From NCBI GenBank assembly GCA_903918315.1, contig CAIXEA010000150.1:1-41598 (forward strand): 41,598 bases of DNA, in the 5' to 3' direction. Both the position numbers and the translations under genes were made by a program. Below the pieces are notes generated by a model that worked only from the letters and a program-made list of their open reading frames with translations, had not been told where the DNA came from and made no database searches. This document shows positions 24,775 through 32,903 of this stretch, piece after piece. This DNA comes from an uncultured Acetobacteraceae bacterium (GTDB taxonomy: Bacteria > Pseudomonadota > Alphaproteobacteria > Acetobacterales > Acetobacteraceae). The stretch's first letter is position 1; every line of letters begins with the position of its first letter.

Positions 24775-26010
24775 CTAGGCAGCGCGGGGATAAAGACGCC
24801 GCACCAGTCGGGGCATCGTCAGGCCTTGCACAAGGATGGTGAACACCACCACCGCGTAGCAGACCACCAGCAAGGCCCCGCGATAGGGCGACGGGTCCAA
24901 TGTCAATACCAGGGCAACGGAAATGCCCCCGCGCAAGCCGCCCCAGGTCAGCACGGTGATGCTCTTCAGCAGATTTGTGTCCCGGAAATGTAACAGCGCC
25001 GTTGGCAGCGCGACGCTGACAAGGCGCGTCGCCAGGGCCAGCGCGATGCCGGCGGCCGCCGCCAGAACCAGCCTGCCATCGACCTGTAGTGACAGCAGGG
25101 CGAAGCCCATCAACAGAAACAACAGCGCATTCAACAACTCGTCCATCATGTCCCAAAACGCGATCACCTGGCGGCGCGACGCCTCCGACATGGCGGCCTT
25201 GGCGCGTTTGTGATTCATCGCCATGCCCGCGACAACCACCGCCAGGGGGCCGGAAGCATGCACCGCATGCGCCAGGCTGTATGAAAGGGTGGCAAGGGCC
25301 AGTGTGATTGTGAGATCGAGCGCGACGTCGTCCACCAGCCGCAGCGCGCGATAGGCGAGGAAGCCCAGCAGCAGACCGATGCCGATGCCGCCCCCGGCCT
25401 CCCGCATCAGATCCAGCATGGCATGACCCAGGGTCGAAGGCTGGGCGGTTGCGATGTTGACACTGAGTGTAAACAGAACCAGCGCGACGCCGTCGTTGAA
25501 CAGACTCTCCCCGATCACCATTGCCATCGGGGCGGCGGGTAGACCGGCTTCCCGCAGCAGGCCGCCAACCGCGACGGGATCGGTTGGCGCCAGAATTGTC
25601 CCCAGCACGAGGCACCACGTGAAAGGCACTGACCCCGCGAAGATCAGCCAGATGCCGGCGCCGTAGACAACGGCTGCCAGTACCACCCCGATCGTTGCCA
25701 GCGCGAGCACGATCCATTTCTGTGCCCGCAACGCGGTCATGTCGACATGTAATGTGCCTGCGAACAGCATGAAGCCCAGGGCGCCATCCAGGAAGACATG
25801 GGGCAGGTCCATGTCATCGACCAGATCACGCCAAGCCTGCCGTAGTTCCACCACATCGACCGATCGATCGATCAGAATAATCACCACCGACAAGGCGAGC
25901 GATCCCGCCATCAGGCCGATGGTTCGCGGCAGCCGTAGCGTATGATGGTTGATGATTCCAAGGATCGCCACCAAGGTGAGCAAGGTGGCGATCATCTCGA
26001 ACATCGTCAT
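24775..26010 (-). CDS. CPA1-family sodium/proton antiporter (NhaP type)
   Basis: The 411-residue inner-membrane protein has about twelve helices. LGTILAPTDPVAVGGLLREA and MVIGESLFNDGVALVLFTLS hold the two diagnostic parts of the family: the TDP of the unwound helix and the Asn-Asp pair that binds the ion. HASGPLAVVVAGMAMNH and LTWGGLRGGISVALVLTL, containing a conserved Arg, complete the core. The N-terminus lacks a signal peptide, and there is no long cytoplasmic regulatory tail. It probably exchanges sodium, potassium or another monovalent cation for protons. GAGGAAGGCC precedes the ATG at 26010, and a second ATG lies two codons on. It is upstream on the same strand as nothing obvious in ion homeostasis. 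Confidence 0.92.
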   Translation of the reverse strand: MTMFEMIATLLTLVAILGIINHHTLRLPRTIGLMAGSLALSVVIILIDRSVDVVELRQAWRDLVDDMDLPHVFLDGALGFMLFAGTLHVDMTALRAQKWIVLALATIGVVLAAVVYGAGIWLIFAGSVPFTWCLVLGTILAPTDPVAVGGLLREAGLPAAPMAMVIGESLFNDGVALVLFTLSVNIATAQPSTLGHAMLDLMREAGGGIGIGLLLGFLAYRALRLVDDVALDLTITLALATLSYSLAHAVHASGPLAVVVAGMAMNHKRAKAAMSEASRRQVIAFWDMMDELLNALLFLLMGFALLSLQVDGRLVLAAAAGIALALATRLVSVALPTALLHFRDTNLLKSITVLTWGGLRGGISVALVLTLDPSPYRGALLVVCYAVVVFTILVQGLTMPRLVRRLYPRAA

Positions 26011-26118
26011 GCGCAGGGCCTTCCTCTGGCGATACAGCCCGCATCCACAGTGGGTCGGCCCGCGCCGCCGCAGTCGATTGGGGGCGGTGCCATTGGGCGG
26101 CCCCGCCCCTTTGCCCGT

Positions 26119-26535
26119 TCAGGTGATCGGAGCGACGCTGGCCGTGTAGTCGGTTTCAGACACGGGTTCGAACCAGGCAGTGCCTTCGCCGGTATCGGAT
26201 GTTTCGGACATCGCGAGATGCGAGAACAGCTTGTCAGGCGCGGAGCCGTGCCAATGCCGCACGTTCGGAGGAATGATCACGGTGTCGCCGGCGCGGATTT
26301 CCTGCACCTGCTCGCCCTCGAACTGAATGCGGCCGGCGCCGGACAGGCAATACAGGGTCTGACCAACGGGATGTGTGTGCCAGTTGGTGCGCCCGCCGGG
26401 GGTGAACGAGACAACGGTGGCGCGCATCCGCGACGGAGCTTTGCCGGCGACGACCTCATCAGCGAACACGGTCCCAACGAAATTGGTCTGCGGCTGCACG
26501 TTGGTCTTGCGGTTGGACGAACGAATGACGGACAT
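26119..26535 (-). CDS. Single-domain cupin protein
   Basis: The 138-residue protein is one cupin barrel. FTPGGRTNWHTHPVGQTLYC is cupin motif 1 with two of the metal-binding His residues, followed by LSGAGRIQFEG; motif 2 reads AGDTVIIPPNVRHWHGSAPD with the last His. The pattern with a C-terminal HWHGSAPDKLFSHLAM is common in small cupins annotated as quercetin-dioxygenase-like or as partners of carboxymuconolactone decarboxylases. No signal peptide is seen. The substrate is unknown. It is 55 bases downstream of the rhodanese gene on the same strand, so it may be the last gene of an acyl-CoA dehydrogenase, rhodanese and cupin unit. Confidence 0.85.
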   Translation of the reverse strand: MSVIRSSNRKTNVQPQTNFVGTVFADEVVAGKAPSRMRATVVSFTPGGRTNWHTHPVGQTLYCLSGAGRIQFEGEQVQEIRAGDTVIIPPNVRHWHGSAPDKLFSHLAMSETSDTGEGTAWFEPVSETDYTASVAPIT

Positions 26536-26590
26536 CAGGGCGTTTCCTCTGGTTAAGGTTGGGCGGACTGTAAGCAGGCGGCGTCCGGGG

Positions 26591-26947
26591 TCAACGTCCT
26601 TCCGATCGCCAGGCGAGCATGCCGCCCCGTAGTACCGTCACATCCGTCGCCCCGGCCGCCCTTAAATGCGCGGCTGCGGCCGCCGATCGGCGGTCGGTAT
26701 GGCAGACGCAGACGATCGGGCCGTCATGCGCGACGAGCGCCGCGGTTTCACCCGCGAGTTGGTCCAGCGGGATATTGCGCGCGCCTTCGATGTGACCCAG
26801 GGGCCCCATAAATTCCCCGACGCCACGAACGTCGAGCACCAACGGCGCGTTGTCTCCGGTCAGATGCGGGGCAAGGTCCGCTGCGGCAATCCAGCCGGGT
26901 TGCGGATTGGCCGCGCCACCGAACAGGCGGGAGAACATGGAAGCCAT
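26591..26947 (-). CDS. Rhodanese-like sulfurtransferase
   Basis: The 118-residue single rhodanese domain should carry sulfur as a cysteine persulfide or act in thiol chemistry. LVLDVRGVGEFMGPLGHIEG then ARNIPLDQL is the CH2A region. IVCVCHTDRRSAAAAAHLRA contains the active loop, with Cys in C-H-T-D-R-R-S and the typical Arg at the end of the loop. VLRGGMLAWRSEG is the usual C-terminal GGxxxW. The ATG at 26947 has TGAGGAAATC before it, overlapping the region of the acyl-CoA dehydrogenase stop 13 bases upstream, so the two genes form one unit. No signal peptide is seen, so it should be cytoplasmic. Confidence 0.9.
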   Translation of the reverse strand: MASMFSRLFGGAANPQPGWIAAADLAPHLTGDNAPLVLDVRGVGEFMGPLGHIEGARNIPLDQLAGETAALVAHDGPIVCVCHTDRRSAAAAAHLRAAGATDVTVLRGGMLAWRSEGR

Positions 26948-26960
26948 GACGTTGATTTCC

Positions 26961-28127
26961 TCAGTAGGATTTGGGCAGGCCAAGCACGCGCTCGGCCAGA
27001 TAGGACAGAATCAGCTCTCGGCTGACCGGGGCGATGCGCGGGATCAGGCTTTCCCGGAACAGCCGTTCCACGTGGTATTCCTGCGCGTAACCCATGCCGC
27101 CATGGGTCATCACGGCCTGTTCGCAGGCGTGATAGCCGGCCTCGGCGCCAAGGTATTTGGCGGCGTTCGCCTCCACGCCGCATTCAAGGCCCTGGTCGTA
27201 AAGCCAGGCGGCCTTGAAGGCCATGAGGTTAGCGGATTCCAACTCTGCCCAAAGCTTGGCCAGCGGGTGTTGGATCGCCTGATTCTGCCCGATTGGGCGG
27301 CCAAAGACGACACGCTCCCGGGCGTAGCGGGCGGCGCGGTCAATCGCGCAGCGGCCCATGCCCACGGCCTCGGCGGCGATCAGAATGCGCTCGGGGTTAA
27401 GGCCGTGAATCAGGTAGCGGAACCCTTCGCCCTCCTCGCCGATGCGATCCTCGACGGGGATGCGCATGTCGTCGAAGAACACCATGTTTGAATCCACGGC
27501 GTGGCGGCCCATTTTGTGGATCAGCCGGACCTCGGCGCGGGTGCGATCCAGGTCTGTGTAGAACAGCGTCATGCCTTGCGACTTGCGCTTGATCTGATCG
27601 AGTGGGGTGGTGCGGGCCAGAAGCAAAATCTTGTTCGCGACCTGCGCGGTGGAGGTCCAGATCTTGTTGCCGAAGACCCGGTAATGATCGCCATGGCGTT
27701 CGGCGCGGGTGGTGATCTCGGTGGTGTTCAGACCGGCATTGGGCTCGGTGACGCCGAAGCAGGCTTTGTTCTTGCCAGCGATGAGCGGCGGCAGCATGCG
27801 GGCCTTCTGTTCGTCATTGCCATACACGACGACGGGGTTCAGGCCGAAGATGTTGATATGGATGGCAGAGGCGCCGGACATCGCGGCGCCGGATTCCGCC
27901 ACGGCCTGCATCATGATCGACGCTTCGGTGATCCCCAATCCTGAGCCGCCATAGGCTTCCGGCATCGCGATGCCGAGCCAGCCTGATTCGGCCATGGTGT
28001 CAAAGAATGCATGCGGGAAGGTCGCGGTGCTGTCACGCTCCAGCCAATAAGCATCATCGAACCTGGCGCAGATGCGGAGAACCTGATCGCGAATCTGTTG
28101 CTGGGCGTCAGTGAGGGCGAAATCCAT
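26961..28127 (-). CDS. Acyl-CoA dehydrogenase family protein
   Basis: The 388-residue flavoprotein has the full family layout. The N-terminal helical domain (LTDAQQQIRDQVLRICARFD, MPEAYGGSGLGITEASIMMQ) is followed by the middle beta domain (KACFGVTEPNAGLNTTEITT then GNKIWTSTAQVANKILLLAR) and the C-terminal helices (RERVVFGRPIGQNQAIQHPL, MTHGGMGYAQEYHVERLFRE). After VERLFRE the usual YEGT motif, which carries the catalytic Glu in medium-chain enzymes, is replaced by IPRIAPVSRELILSYL. The base may lie elsewhere, as in isovaleryl-CoA dehydrogenase, or the reaction may differ. The ATG at 28127 (MDFALTDAQQQ) is chosen on family grounds. It heads a likely operon with the rhodanese. Confidence 0.9.
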   Translation of the reverse strand: MDFALTDAQQQIRDQVLRICARFDDAYWLERDSTATFPHAFFDTMAESGWLGIAMPEAYGGSGLGITEASIMMQAVAESGAAMSGASAIHINIFGLNPVVVYGNDEQKARMLPPLIAGKNKACFGVTEPNAGLNTTEITTRAERHGDHYRVFGNKIWTSTAQVANKILLLARTTPLDQIKRKSQGMTLFYTDLDRTRAEVRLIHKMGRHAVDSNMVFFDDMRIPVEDRIGEEGEGFRYLIHGLNPERILIAAEAVGMGRCAIDRAARYARERVVFGRPIGQNQAIQHPLAKLWAELESANLMAFKAAWLYDQGLECGVEANAAKYLGAEAGYHACEQAVMTHGGMGYAQEYHVERLFRESLIPRIAPVSRELILSYLAERVLGLPKSY

Positions 28128-28244
28128 GGACGGGGCTTTCAACGTGGCTTGGTTGCGGATGAATGTCCCATGTTTCGCGAAAGACGGCCAGCCAGACGCG
28201 ACGCTCGTGGTTCGAGGATGGGCCATCGTGCAGTGGCCGCTTAA

Positions 28245-29414
28245 TCAGCGATCGACAGGCGCGAGCGCTGCGAGCGTCGCACGGCAGGCTTCCGGTCCAT
28301 CGACACACCCCCGCTCCAACCACCAGGCACGGACGGCACGCAGCAAGGCGCCCACGCGTGGGCCTGGACTGATCTTGAGCGCCAGCACATCGCGCCCCTC
28401 CAAGGGAAACACAGGATGTGGCATTCGGTTCAGGCGCGCGCGCAACCCGGCCCAGCCCGGTTGGTCACCGCCCGCCAGCCAGGTTCGACCCACGAGTACA
28501 GCCCTGTCGGTATCAGCCAAGGCGCGCCGGAGCGCGGCATCATCAGCCGCGGGGACCAGCGAACAGGACTGCCGCAAAGCGATGAGGCGATCACGTTCGG
28601 CCGCGGAAAGCTTTAACCGGGTCGCGACGACCAGGGCATCGCCTGTCAAAAGCGCCGCCAATCGCAGCAGCGAGTCATTGGGTGCCCCCGCCGCCAGCAG
28701 GCGGGCCAGCCCTGGCGCATTCGTCCCTTCCGGCAACAAGGCTGGCAGCACGCCCAATTCGGCCATGAGATCGACGGCATCGCCAGGGTCGGGGGCAGCC
28801 AAAATGCGAGACAGTTCAGTCCACACCCGCTCGACCGACAATCCAGCCAAGCCCGGCACACCATGCCGGATCGCAGCGATCGCCGCCGCATCCGGCGTCC
28901 CGCCGTACCGCGCGAAGAAGCGGAAAAAGCGCAGTATGCGCAGGTAATCCTCGGCGATGCGGGTCGTAGGGTCGCCAACGAACCGCACGATCCCGGCCGC
29001 CAGGTCTGCCTGACCCCCGAAATAGTCGTACACGGTCCCGTCGCGGGTCATGGACATGGCGTTGATCGTGAAATCGCGCCGGGCGGCATCCTCCCGCCAA
29101 TCGTCGGTAAAGGCGACGACGGCGTGACGCCCATCCGTTTCGACGTCGCGGCGCAGCGTGGTGATCTCGAAGCTCTGATTTCCAATGATGGCGGTAAGGG
29201 TCCCGTGAGCCAATCCCGTTGGAACGGATCGAATGCCGGCCTGTGTCAGCGCCGCGGCGACCTCAGCGGGGCGCGACGGTGTCGCGAGATCGATATCGGC
29301 GACGGTCCGCCCCGCCAAGGCGTCCCGCACGGCCCCTCCCACCACTCTCGCATCCGGTAGCACGTCGAGAATCGCCACCAGGGCCGGGTCGGACAGGAAC
29401 GCGGGCCGTATCAT
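28245..29414 (-). CDS. cca: CCA tRNA nucleotidyltransferase / poly(A) polymerase family
   Basis: The 389-residue class II nucleotidyltransferase adds or repairs the 3' CCA of tRNA in the cytoplasm. The head domain opens with ARVVGGAVRDALAGRTVADI then DLATPSRPAE, which contains the GGxVRD flexible loop and the catalytic DxD. TTLRRDVETDGRHAVVAFTD and DAARRDFTINAMSMTRDGTV are the next conserved blocks. DYFGGQADLAAGIVRFVGDP and EDYLRILRFFRFFARYGGTP complete the RNA-binding neck. There is no HD phosphohydrolase domain. The ATG at 29414 overlaps the stop of the DUF6111 gene by four bases, so it is translationally coupled within the leftward operon that also holds Nudix and DUF1285 genes. Confidence 0.94.
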   Translation of the reverse strand: MIRPAFLSDPALVAILDVLPDARVVGGAVRDALAGRTVADIDLATPSRPAEVAAALTQAGIRSVPTGLAHGTLTAIIGNQSFEITTLRRDVETDGRHAVVAFTDDWREDAARRDFTINAMSMTRDGTVYDYFGGQADLAAGIVRFVGDPTTRIAEDYLRILRFFRFFARYGGTPDAAAIAAIRHGVPGLAGLSVERVWTELSRILAAPDPGDAVDLMAELGVLPALLPEGTNAPGLARLLAAGAPNDSLLRLAALLTGDALVVATRLKLSAAERDRLIALRQSCSLVPAADDAALRRALADTDRAVLVGRTWLAGGDQPGWAGLRARLNRMPHPVFPLEGRDVLALKISPGPRVGALLRAVRAWWLERGCVDGPEACRATLAALAPVDR

Positions 29415-29656
29415 TTTGACACGGCGCGTCCCGGGACGATCGCGCCGTTCTCCATATGCTGGGGGATGTAGATCGAATTCGGAGGTGCTGCGTCCTCTGC
29501 CCGCAACCACACCAAACCTCCCGCCATAACAAGAACCATCAACATCCCGACGATGATGGGCCAGCGCCCCAGCGGCCGGTCAGGGAACATCACCCGCCAC
29601 GCGATGAAGGCCGCAAGTGGCGTCAGGAGCAGGGCGATTTCGGCGAAACGGATCAT
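29411..29656 (-). CDS. DUF6111-like small membrane protein
   Basis: The 81-residue protein has two membrane helices, MIRFAEIALLLTPLAAFIAW and GRWPIIVGMLMVLVMAGGLV, and a polar tail ending in NSIYIPQHMENGAIVPGRAV. The short R-x-MFPDRPLGRW loop and the YIPQHxENGxIVPG tail fit my memory of DUF6111 proteins of Rhodospirillales, which occur between cca and a Nudix gene. Function is unknown. It overlaps the cca start by four bases and follows the Nudix gene by 46 bases. Its small size and tight fit in the operon support it as a true gene. Confidence 0.75.
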   Translation of the reverse strand: MIRFAEIALLLTPLAAFIAWRVMFPDRPLGRWPIIVGMLMVLVMAGGLVWLRAEDAAPPNSIYIPQHMENGAIVPGRAVSK

Positions 29657-29702
29657 GAGTTGCGCCTCAGGGTTCGACCGGGCCCAGGATGCGGTGCGGC
29701 CA

Positions 29703-30296
29703 TCAGCCCCGCAAGCGCTCTGCCAGATGCACCAGGATTGCGGCCGTGGCGCCCCAGATGAAGTGCTCGGCGTGCGGCCAGACCCAGAACTCACGATCGC
29801 GGCCGTTGACCTGACGGAGTTCCCGTCGCGGCGCTTGCGGGTCGAGCAGAACACCAATCGGAAGCTCGAAAACCGACTCCACTTCATGCGGTGACGGCCG
29901 GTAGACCAAACCGGGCGGCAGCAAACCCAGCACTGGGGTAATACGGTATCCGGTGCCCGTGACATAATCGGCCATACGGCCCAGAATTTCGACCCGGCTG
30001 GGATCGAGCGCGATTTCCTCCTCCGCCTCACGAAGGGCGGCGGCCTCGGCATGCGCGTCGTCGGGGTCGATTCGGCCACCGGGGAAACTCACCTGCCCAG
30101 CGTGCTTCTTGAGGTGAGCCGTGCGCTTGGTCAACAGAATGCCAGGCGCCGGACCCAAAATCACCGGCACGAGGACCGCGGCAGGGGTTGGGGGCTTTTC
30201 CAACGCACCGATGATCTCCTCACCATAGACCACCGGTGGATGCGGGGTCATGGTCGCGACCTGGATCAGGCGGGTCCGCAGCTGATCTGCGTTCAC
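29703..30296 (-). CDS. Nudix hydrolase, CoA pyrophosphatase type
   Basis: The 197-residue protein resembles YeaB/NudL-type enzymes that split CoA and its derivatives into 4'-phosphopantetheine and 3',5'-ADP. LLTKRTAHLKKHAGQVSFPG, the UPF0035 signature specific to this group, runs into the Nudix box (GGRIDPDDAHAEAAALREAE followed by EEI), with the metal-binding Glu residues in place. The C-terminal EFWVWPHAEHFIWGATAAIL matches the group's usual end. The ATG at 30296 overlaps the stop of the DUF1285 gene by four bases. The DUF1285, Nudix and cca order is a common alphaproteobacterial arrangement. Confidence 0.93.
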   Translation of the reverse strand: MNADQLRTRLIQVATMTPHPPVVYGEEIIGALEKPPTPAAVLVPVILGPAPGILLTKRTAHLKKHAGQVSFPGGRIDPDDAHAEAAALREAEEEIALDPSRVEILGRMADYVTGTGYRITPVLGLLPPGLVYRPSPHEVESVFELPIGVLLDPQAPRRELRQVNGRDREFWVWPHAEHFIWGATAAILVHLAERLRG

Positions 30297-30928
30297 GCGT
30301 CATCCCAATCGGTTTCTTCTGGCGGCAGCGCCCCCAAAGGAAAGAAAACGCCGCGGCTCCAGACGCCCACCATGTCGTGATCTCCAACCCGCTCCGGCAC
30401 GGCCAAAGCCACGAGTTCATAATACGTCGCACGATTGATTCGGGCCTCGATGGCGAAAGCCCCCGCCCCATCGCGCAACACGATATAGGGAACAGGATCC
30501 TCGCTGCCGGGTTCAAAAGCAACCCGGATGGGATGCGCCCTGTCAGCCGTGACGACCTGATCGATGTTGGTTCGGAAAGAGAGCACCTGCTCCGCGCCAT
30601 CGCCGGCCCAGTTCAACTCAACCGCGACGAAGGGCGCATCCTCGACCACGATGCGGCCGCGTTCGGCCGGTGTAACCAACCACCAACTGCCGTCGGTTTC
30701 GCGCTTCAGGACACTGGCGAACAGGCAGACCATCTCTTTGCGCTCGATCGCGCTGCCACGATAGAACCAAACCCCATCGCGCCGAATCACGAACGGCAGA
30801 TCGCCGCATTCGATCGGCGGCCGCCTGGGCGATGGGCACTCACCCCCGATCGTCACACTTCCCGCACCGGCGCTTGCGTCATTCACGGACCCAACTCCCC
30901 TGGACAGGAAGGCTTCCTCTCCGCCCAT
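30293..30928 (-). CDS. DUF1285-family protein
   Basis: The protein is about 211 residues. The family pattern is clear: CGDLPFVIRRDGVWFYRGSA then IERKEMVCLFASVLKRETDG and WWLVTPAERGRIVVEDAPFV near the N-terminal third. TNIDQVVTADRAHPIRVAFE and RDGAGAFAIEARINRATYYE follow, with HDMVGVWSRGVFFPLG at the C-terminus. Structures of the family show a two-barrel fold, but the function is unknown. The start is uncertain between ATGs at 30928 and 30943; no strong ribosome site precedes either. It heads the leftward operon and is divergent from the MoxR gene, with about 80 bases between the starts. Confidence 0.88.
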   Translation of the reverse strand: MGGEEAFLSRGVGSVNDASAGAGSVTIGGECPSPRRPPIECGDLPFVIRRDGVWFYRGSAIERKEMVCLFASVLKRETDGSWWLVTPAERGRIVVEDAPFVAVELNWAGDGAEQVLSFRTNIDQVVTADRAHPIRVAFEPGSEDPVPYIVLRDGAGAFAIEARINRATYYELVALAVPERVGDHDMVGVWSRGVFFPLGALPPEETDWDDA

Positions 30929-31006
30929 GGATATAGGTAGCATGCCCCCGCGCCGGAAAGAGCCTATAGGGGCCGGGCGACGCAAAACCGCTCAGGAGTG
31001 CCCCAT

Positions 31007-32032
31007 ATGCCGTCCGGTATGGCGACCATGCCACAGGCCGTGACCGAAACCGCCGATCCCCGGGTCATCCTGGCGGATGTGGAGGCGCTCGGCGCCCGCA
31101 TCGCGGCGGTTCGTGCTGCTGTCGGCCAGATCATCTTTGGTCAGGACGATGTGATCGACCAAACCCTGATCACCCTGCTGTCCGGCGGCCACGCGCTGCT
31201 GGTCGGTGTTCCGGGACTTGGAAAAAGCCGCTTGGTCGAGACGCTGGGCATCGTTTTAGGTCTGGCAACCAAACGCGTGCAATTCACACCCGATCTCATG
31301 CCCGCGGACATCATCGGCAGCGAGGTCCTGGATGAGGCCGATGGCCGCCGCGCCTTCCGCTTCGTGCCCGGTCCCGTGTTCTGTCAACTGTTGATGGCGG
31401 ACGAAATCAACCGTGCCTCCCCGCGCACGCAATCGGCGCTGTTGCAATCGATGCAGGAACGCCGTGTCGCGGTGGGCGGTATCGAGCACGATCTGCCGCG
31501 GCCATTCCATGTCCTTGCAACTCAAAACCCGATCGAACAGGAAGGCACCTACCCGCTCCCGGAGGCGCAGCTCGATCGGTTTCTTTTGGAAATCGACGTC
31601 CAATACCCAGACCTCGGGGCAGAACGCGCGATGCTGTTGGCTACCAGTGGGCGTATACAGGCGACCCCGGTCGCGACGCTGACGGCCGAACAACTGATGG
31701 CTGCACAAACCCTCATTCGACTGGTGCCGGTCGGCGATACGGTCGTGGATGCCATTCTGGCTTTGGTTCGGGGGGCACGCCCAGAAACCGCGGCGGATGA
31801 TGCCGTAAGGCGTCATGTCGCCTGGGGCCCTGGGCCGCGCGCGGCCCAGGCCTTGATGCTGGCCAGCCGCGCGCGCGCCTTGCTCCAGGGACGGTTGGCA
31901 CCCAGCCTGGAGGATGTTGCTGCTCTGGCACGGCCGGTATTGCGGCATCGTATGGCGCTCAATTTCTCCGCCCGGGCTGAAGGCATCGTGCTGCTGGATA
32001 TCATCAATCGGTTGGTGGAGCGTCTTGGCTGA
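31007..32032 (+). CDS. MoxR-family AAA+ ATPase
   Basis: The 341-residue cytoplasmic ATPase is of the MoxR group, thought to act as chaperones that mature or activate partner proteins with vWA domains. GVPGLGKS near residue 68 is Walker A and LLMADEINRASPRTQSALLQ holds Walker B. MQERRVAVGGIEHDLPRPFH then VLATQNPIEQEGTYPLPEAQ and LDRFLLEIDVQYP carry sensor 1 and the Arg finger region. The C-terminal lid has GPGPRAAQALMLASRARALL, typical of MoxR. The ATG at 31007 follows AGGAG by eight bases. It starts a rightward operon and overlaps the next start. Confidence 0.95.
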   Translation: MPSGMATMPQAVTETADPRVILADVEALGARIAAVRAAVGQIIFGQDDVIDQTLITLLSGGHALLVGVPGLGKSRLVETLGIVLGLATKRVQFTPDLMPADIIGSEVLDEADGRRAFRFVPGPVFCQLLMADEINRASPRTQSALLQSMQERRVAVGGIEHDLPRPFHVLATQNPIEQEGTYPLPEAQLDRFLLEIDVQYPDLGAERAMLLATSGRIQATPVATLTAEQLMAAQTLIRLVPVGDTVVDAILALVRGARPETAADDAVRRHVAWGPGPRAAQALMLASRARALLQGRLAPSLEDVAALARPVLRHRMALNFSARAEGIVLLDIINRLVERLG

Positions 32033-32903
32033 TCCCGTATCCGCAGCGCGCCGTGCCGAGGCCCTCGGCAGCCGGCTGCCGCCGCTGATGGTGGAGGCTG
32101 AGCGCGTTGCTTCCACAGTCGCTCAGGGTGTCCACGGCAGGCGCCGCGTGGGTCAGGGCGACAGCTTCTGGCAGTTCCGGCCCTTCGTGGCCGGTGATCC
32201 GGTGAACCGGATCGATTGGCGGCAATCAGCCAAATCAGGGCAAGCCCCCGCTCAGGGCTGGTTCATCCGCGAGACCGAATGGGAAGCGGCCCAAACCGTG
32301 TGCCTTTGGCGGGACTCGTCCGATTCCATGCGCTGGCGGCGAGGCGGCACGACCGAGAAAGGCGAACGCGCGAGCTTACTGCTATTGGCCCTGGCTTCGT
32401 TGATGCTTCGCGGTGGGGAGCGTGTGGCGCTGATGCGGCCCGGGGCCCGCCCCGTGGCTGGGCGGTTTGGGTTGGAACAGATCGCAGCCGCACTTGCCGA
32501 ACCCGCCGCGGCGGAAGGCCTCCCGCCCAGCTTACCCCTGCCGCGTCACGCGACGGTCGTCCTGATTGGTGATTTCCTGTCACCACTGGCGGCCATTCAA
32601 TCTTTGATTGCCAGGCTCGCCGCGACTCCGGCCAGCGGGTATTTGCTGCAGGTGCTCGACCCCGCGGAAGTCGCGCTTCCCTACGCCGGCCGCATTCGGT
32701 TCCGGGGACTAGAGCGGGAAGGGGAGACGGTGATCCCCCGTGTTGAGGCTATTCGCGACGACTACGGACGGGCACTCAAAGCGCAGCAAGAGGCGCTGGC
32801 CGCCTTATGCGTCGCTGCCGGTTTCGGTTTTGGCGTCCACCAGACAGACCATCCGCCGGAGGCCGCTTTGCTGTCTCTTTACACCGCGCTGGGCCGCACA
32901 TGA
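32025..32903 (+). CDS. DUF58 protein with vWA-like core
   Basis: The 292-residue product belongs to DUF58, the usual partner of MoxR. The signature GRRRVGQGDSFWQFRPFVAG then DPVNRIDWRQSAKSGQ lies near residues 38-75. TVCLWRDSSDSMRWRR contains D-S-S-D-S, an intact DxSxS metal site. I place the start at a TTG at 32025 (MADPVSAARRAEALG), because TTGGTGGAGCGTC just upstream is a good ribosome site and other starts would lie deep in the MoxR gene. The start overlaps the MoxR stop by eight bases, and its own stop overlaps the next ATG by four, so the set is coupled. Confidence 0.9.
   Translation: MADPVSAARRAEALGSRLPPLMVEAERVASTVAQGVHGRRRVGQGDSFWQFRPFVAGDPVNRIDWRQSAKSGQAPAQGWFIRETEWEAAQTVCLWRDSSDSMRWRRGGTTEKGERASLLLLALASLMLRGGERVALMRPGARPVAGRFGLEQIAAALAEPAAAEGLPPSLPLPRHATVVLIGDFLSPLAAIQSLIARLAATPASGYLLQVLDPAEVALPYAGRIRFRGLEREGETVIPRVEAIRDDYGRALKAQQEALAALCVAAGFGFGVHQTDHPPEAALLSLYTALGRT

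Noticed and set aside
24617-25717. 366-codon minus-strand frame within the antiporter gene
   Set aside because: It lies out of frame inside a well-supported CPA1 antiporter and reads as Gly/Arg-rich low-complexity sequence.
26150-26175. GGGTTCGAACC, resembling a tRNA T-loop
   Set aside because: It lies inside the cupin coding sequence, and no acceptor stem, D-arm or anticodon arm can be drawn around it.
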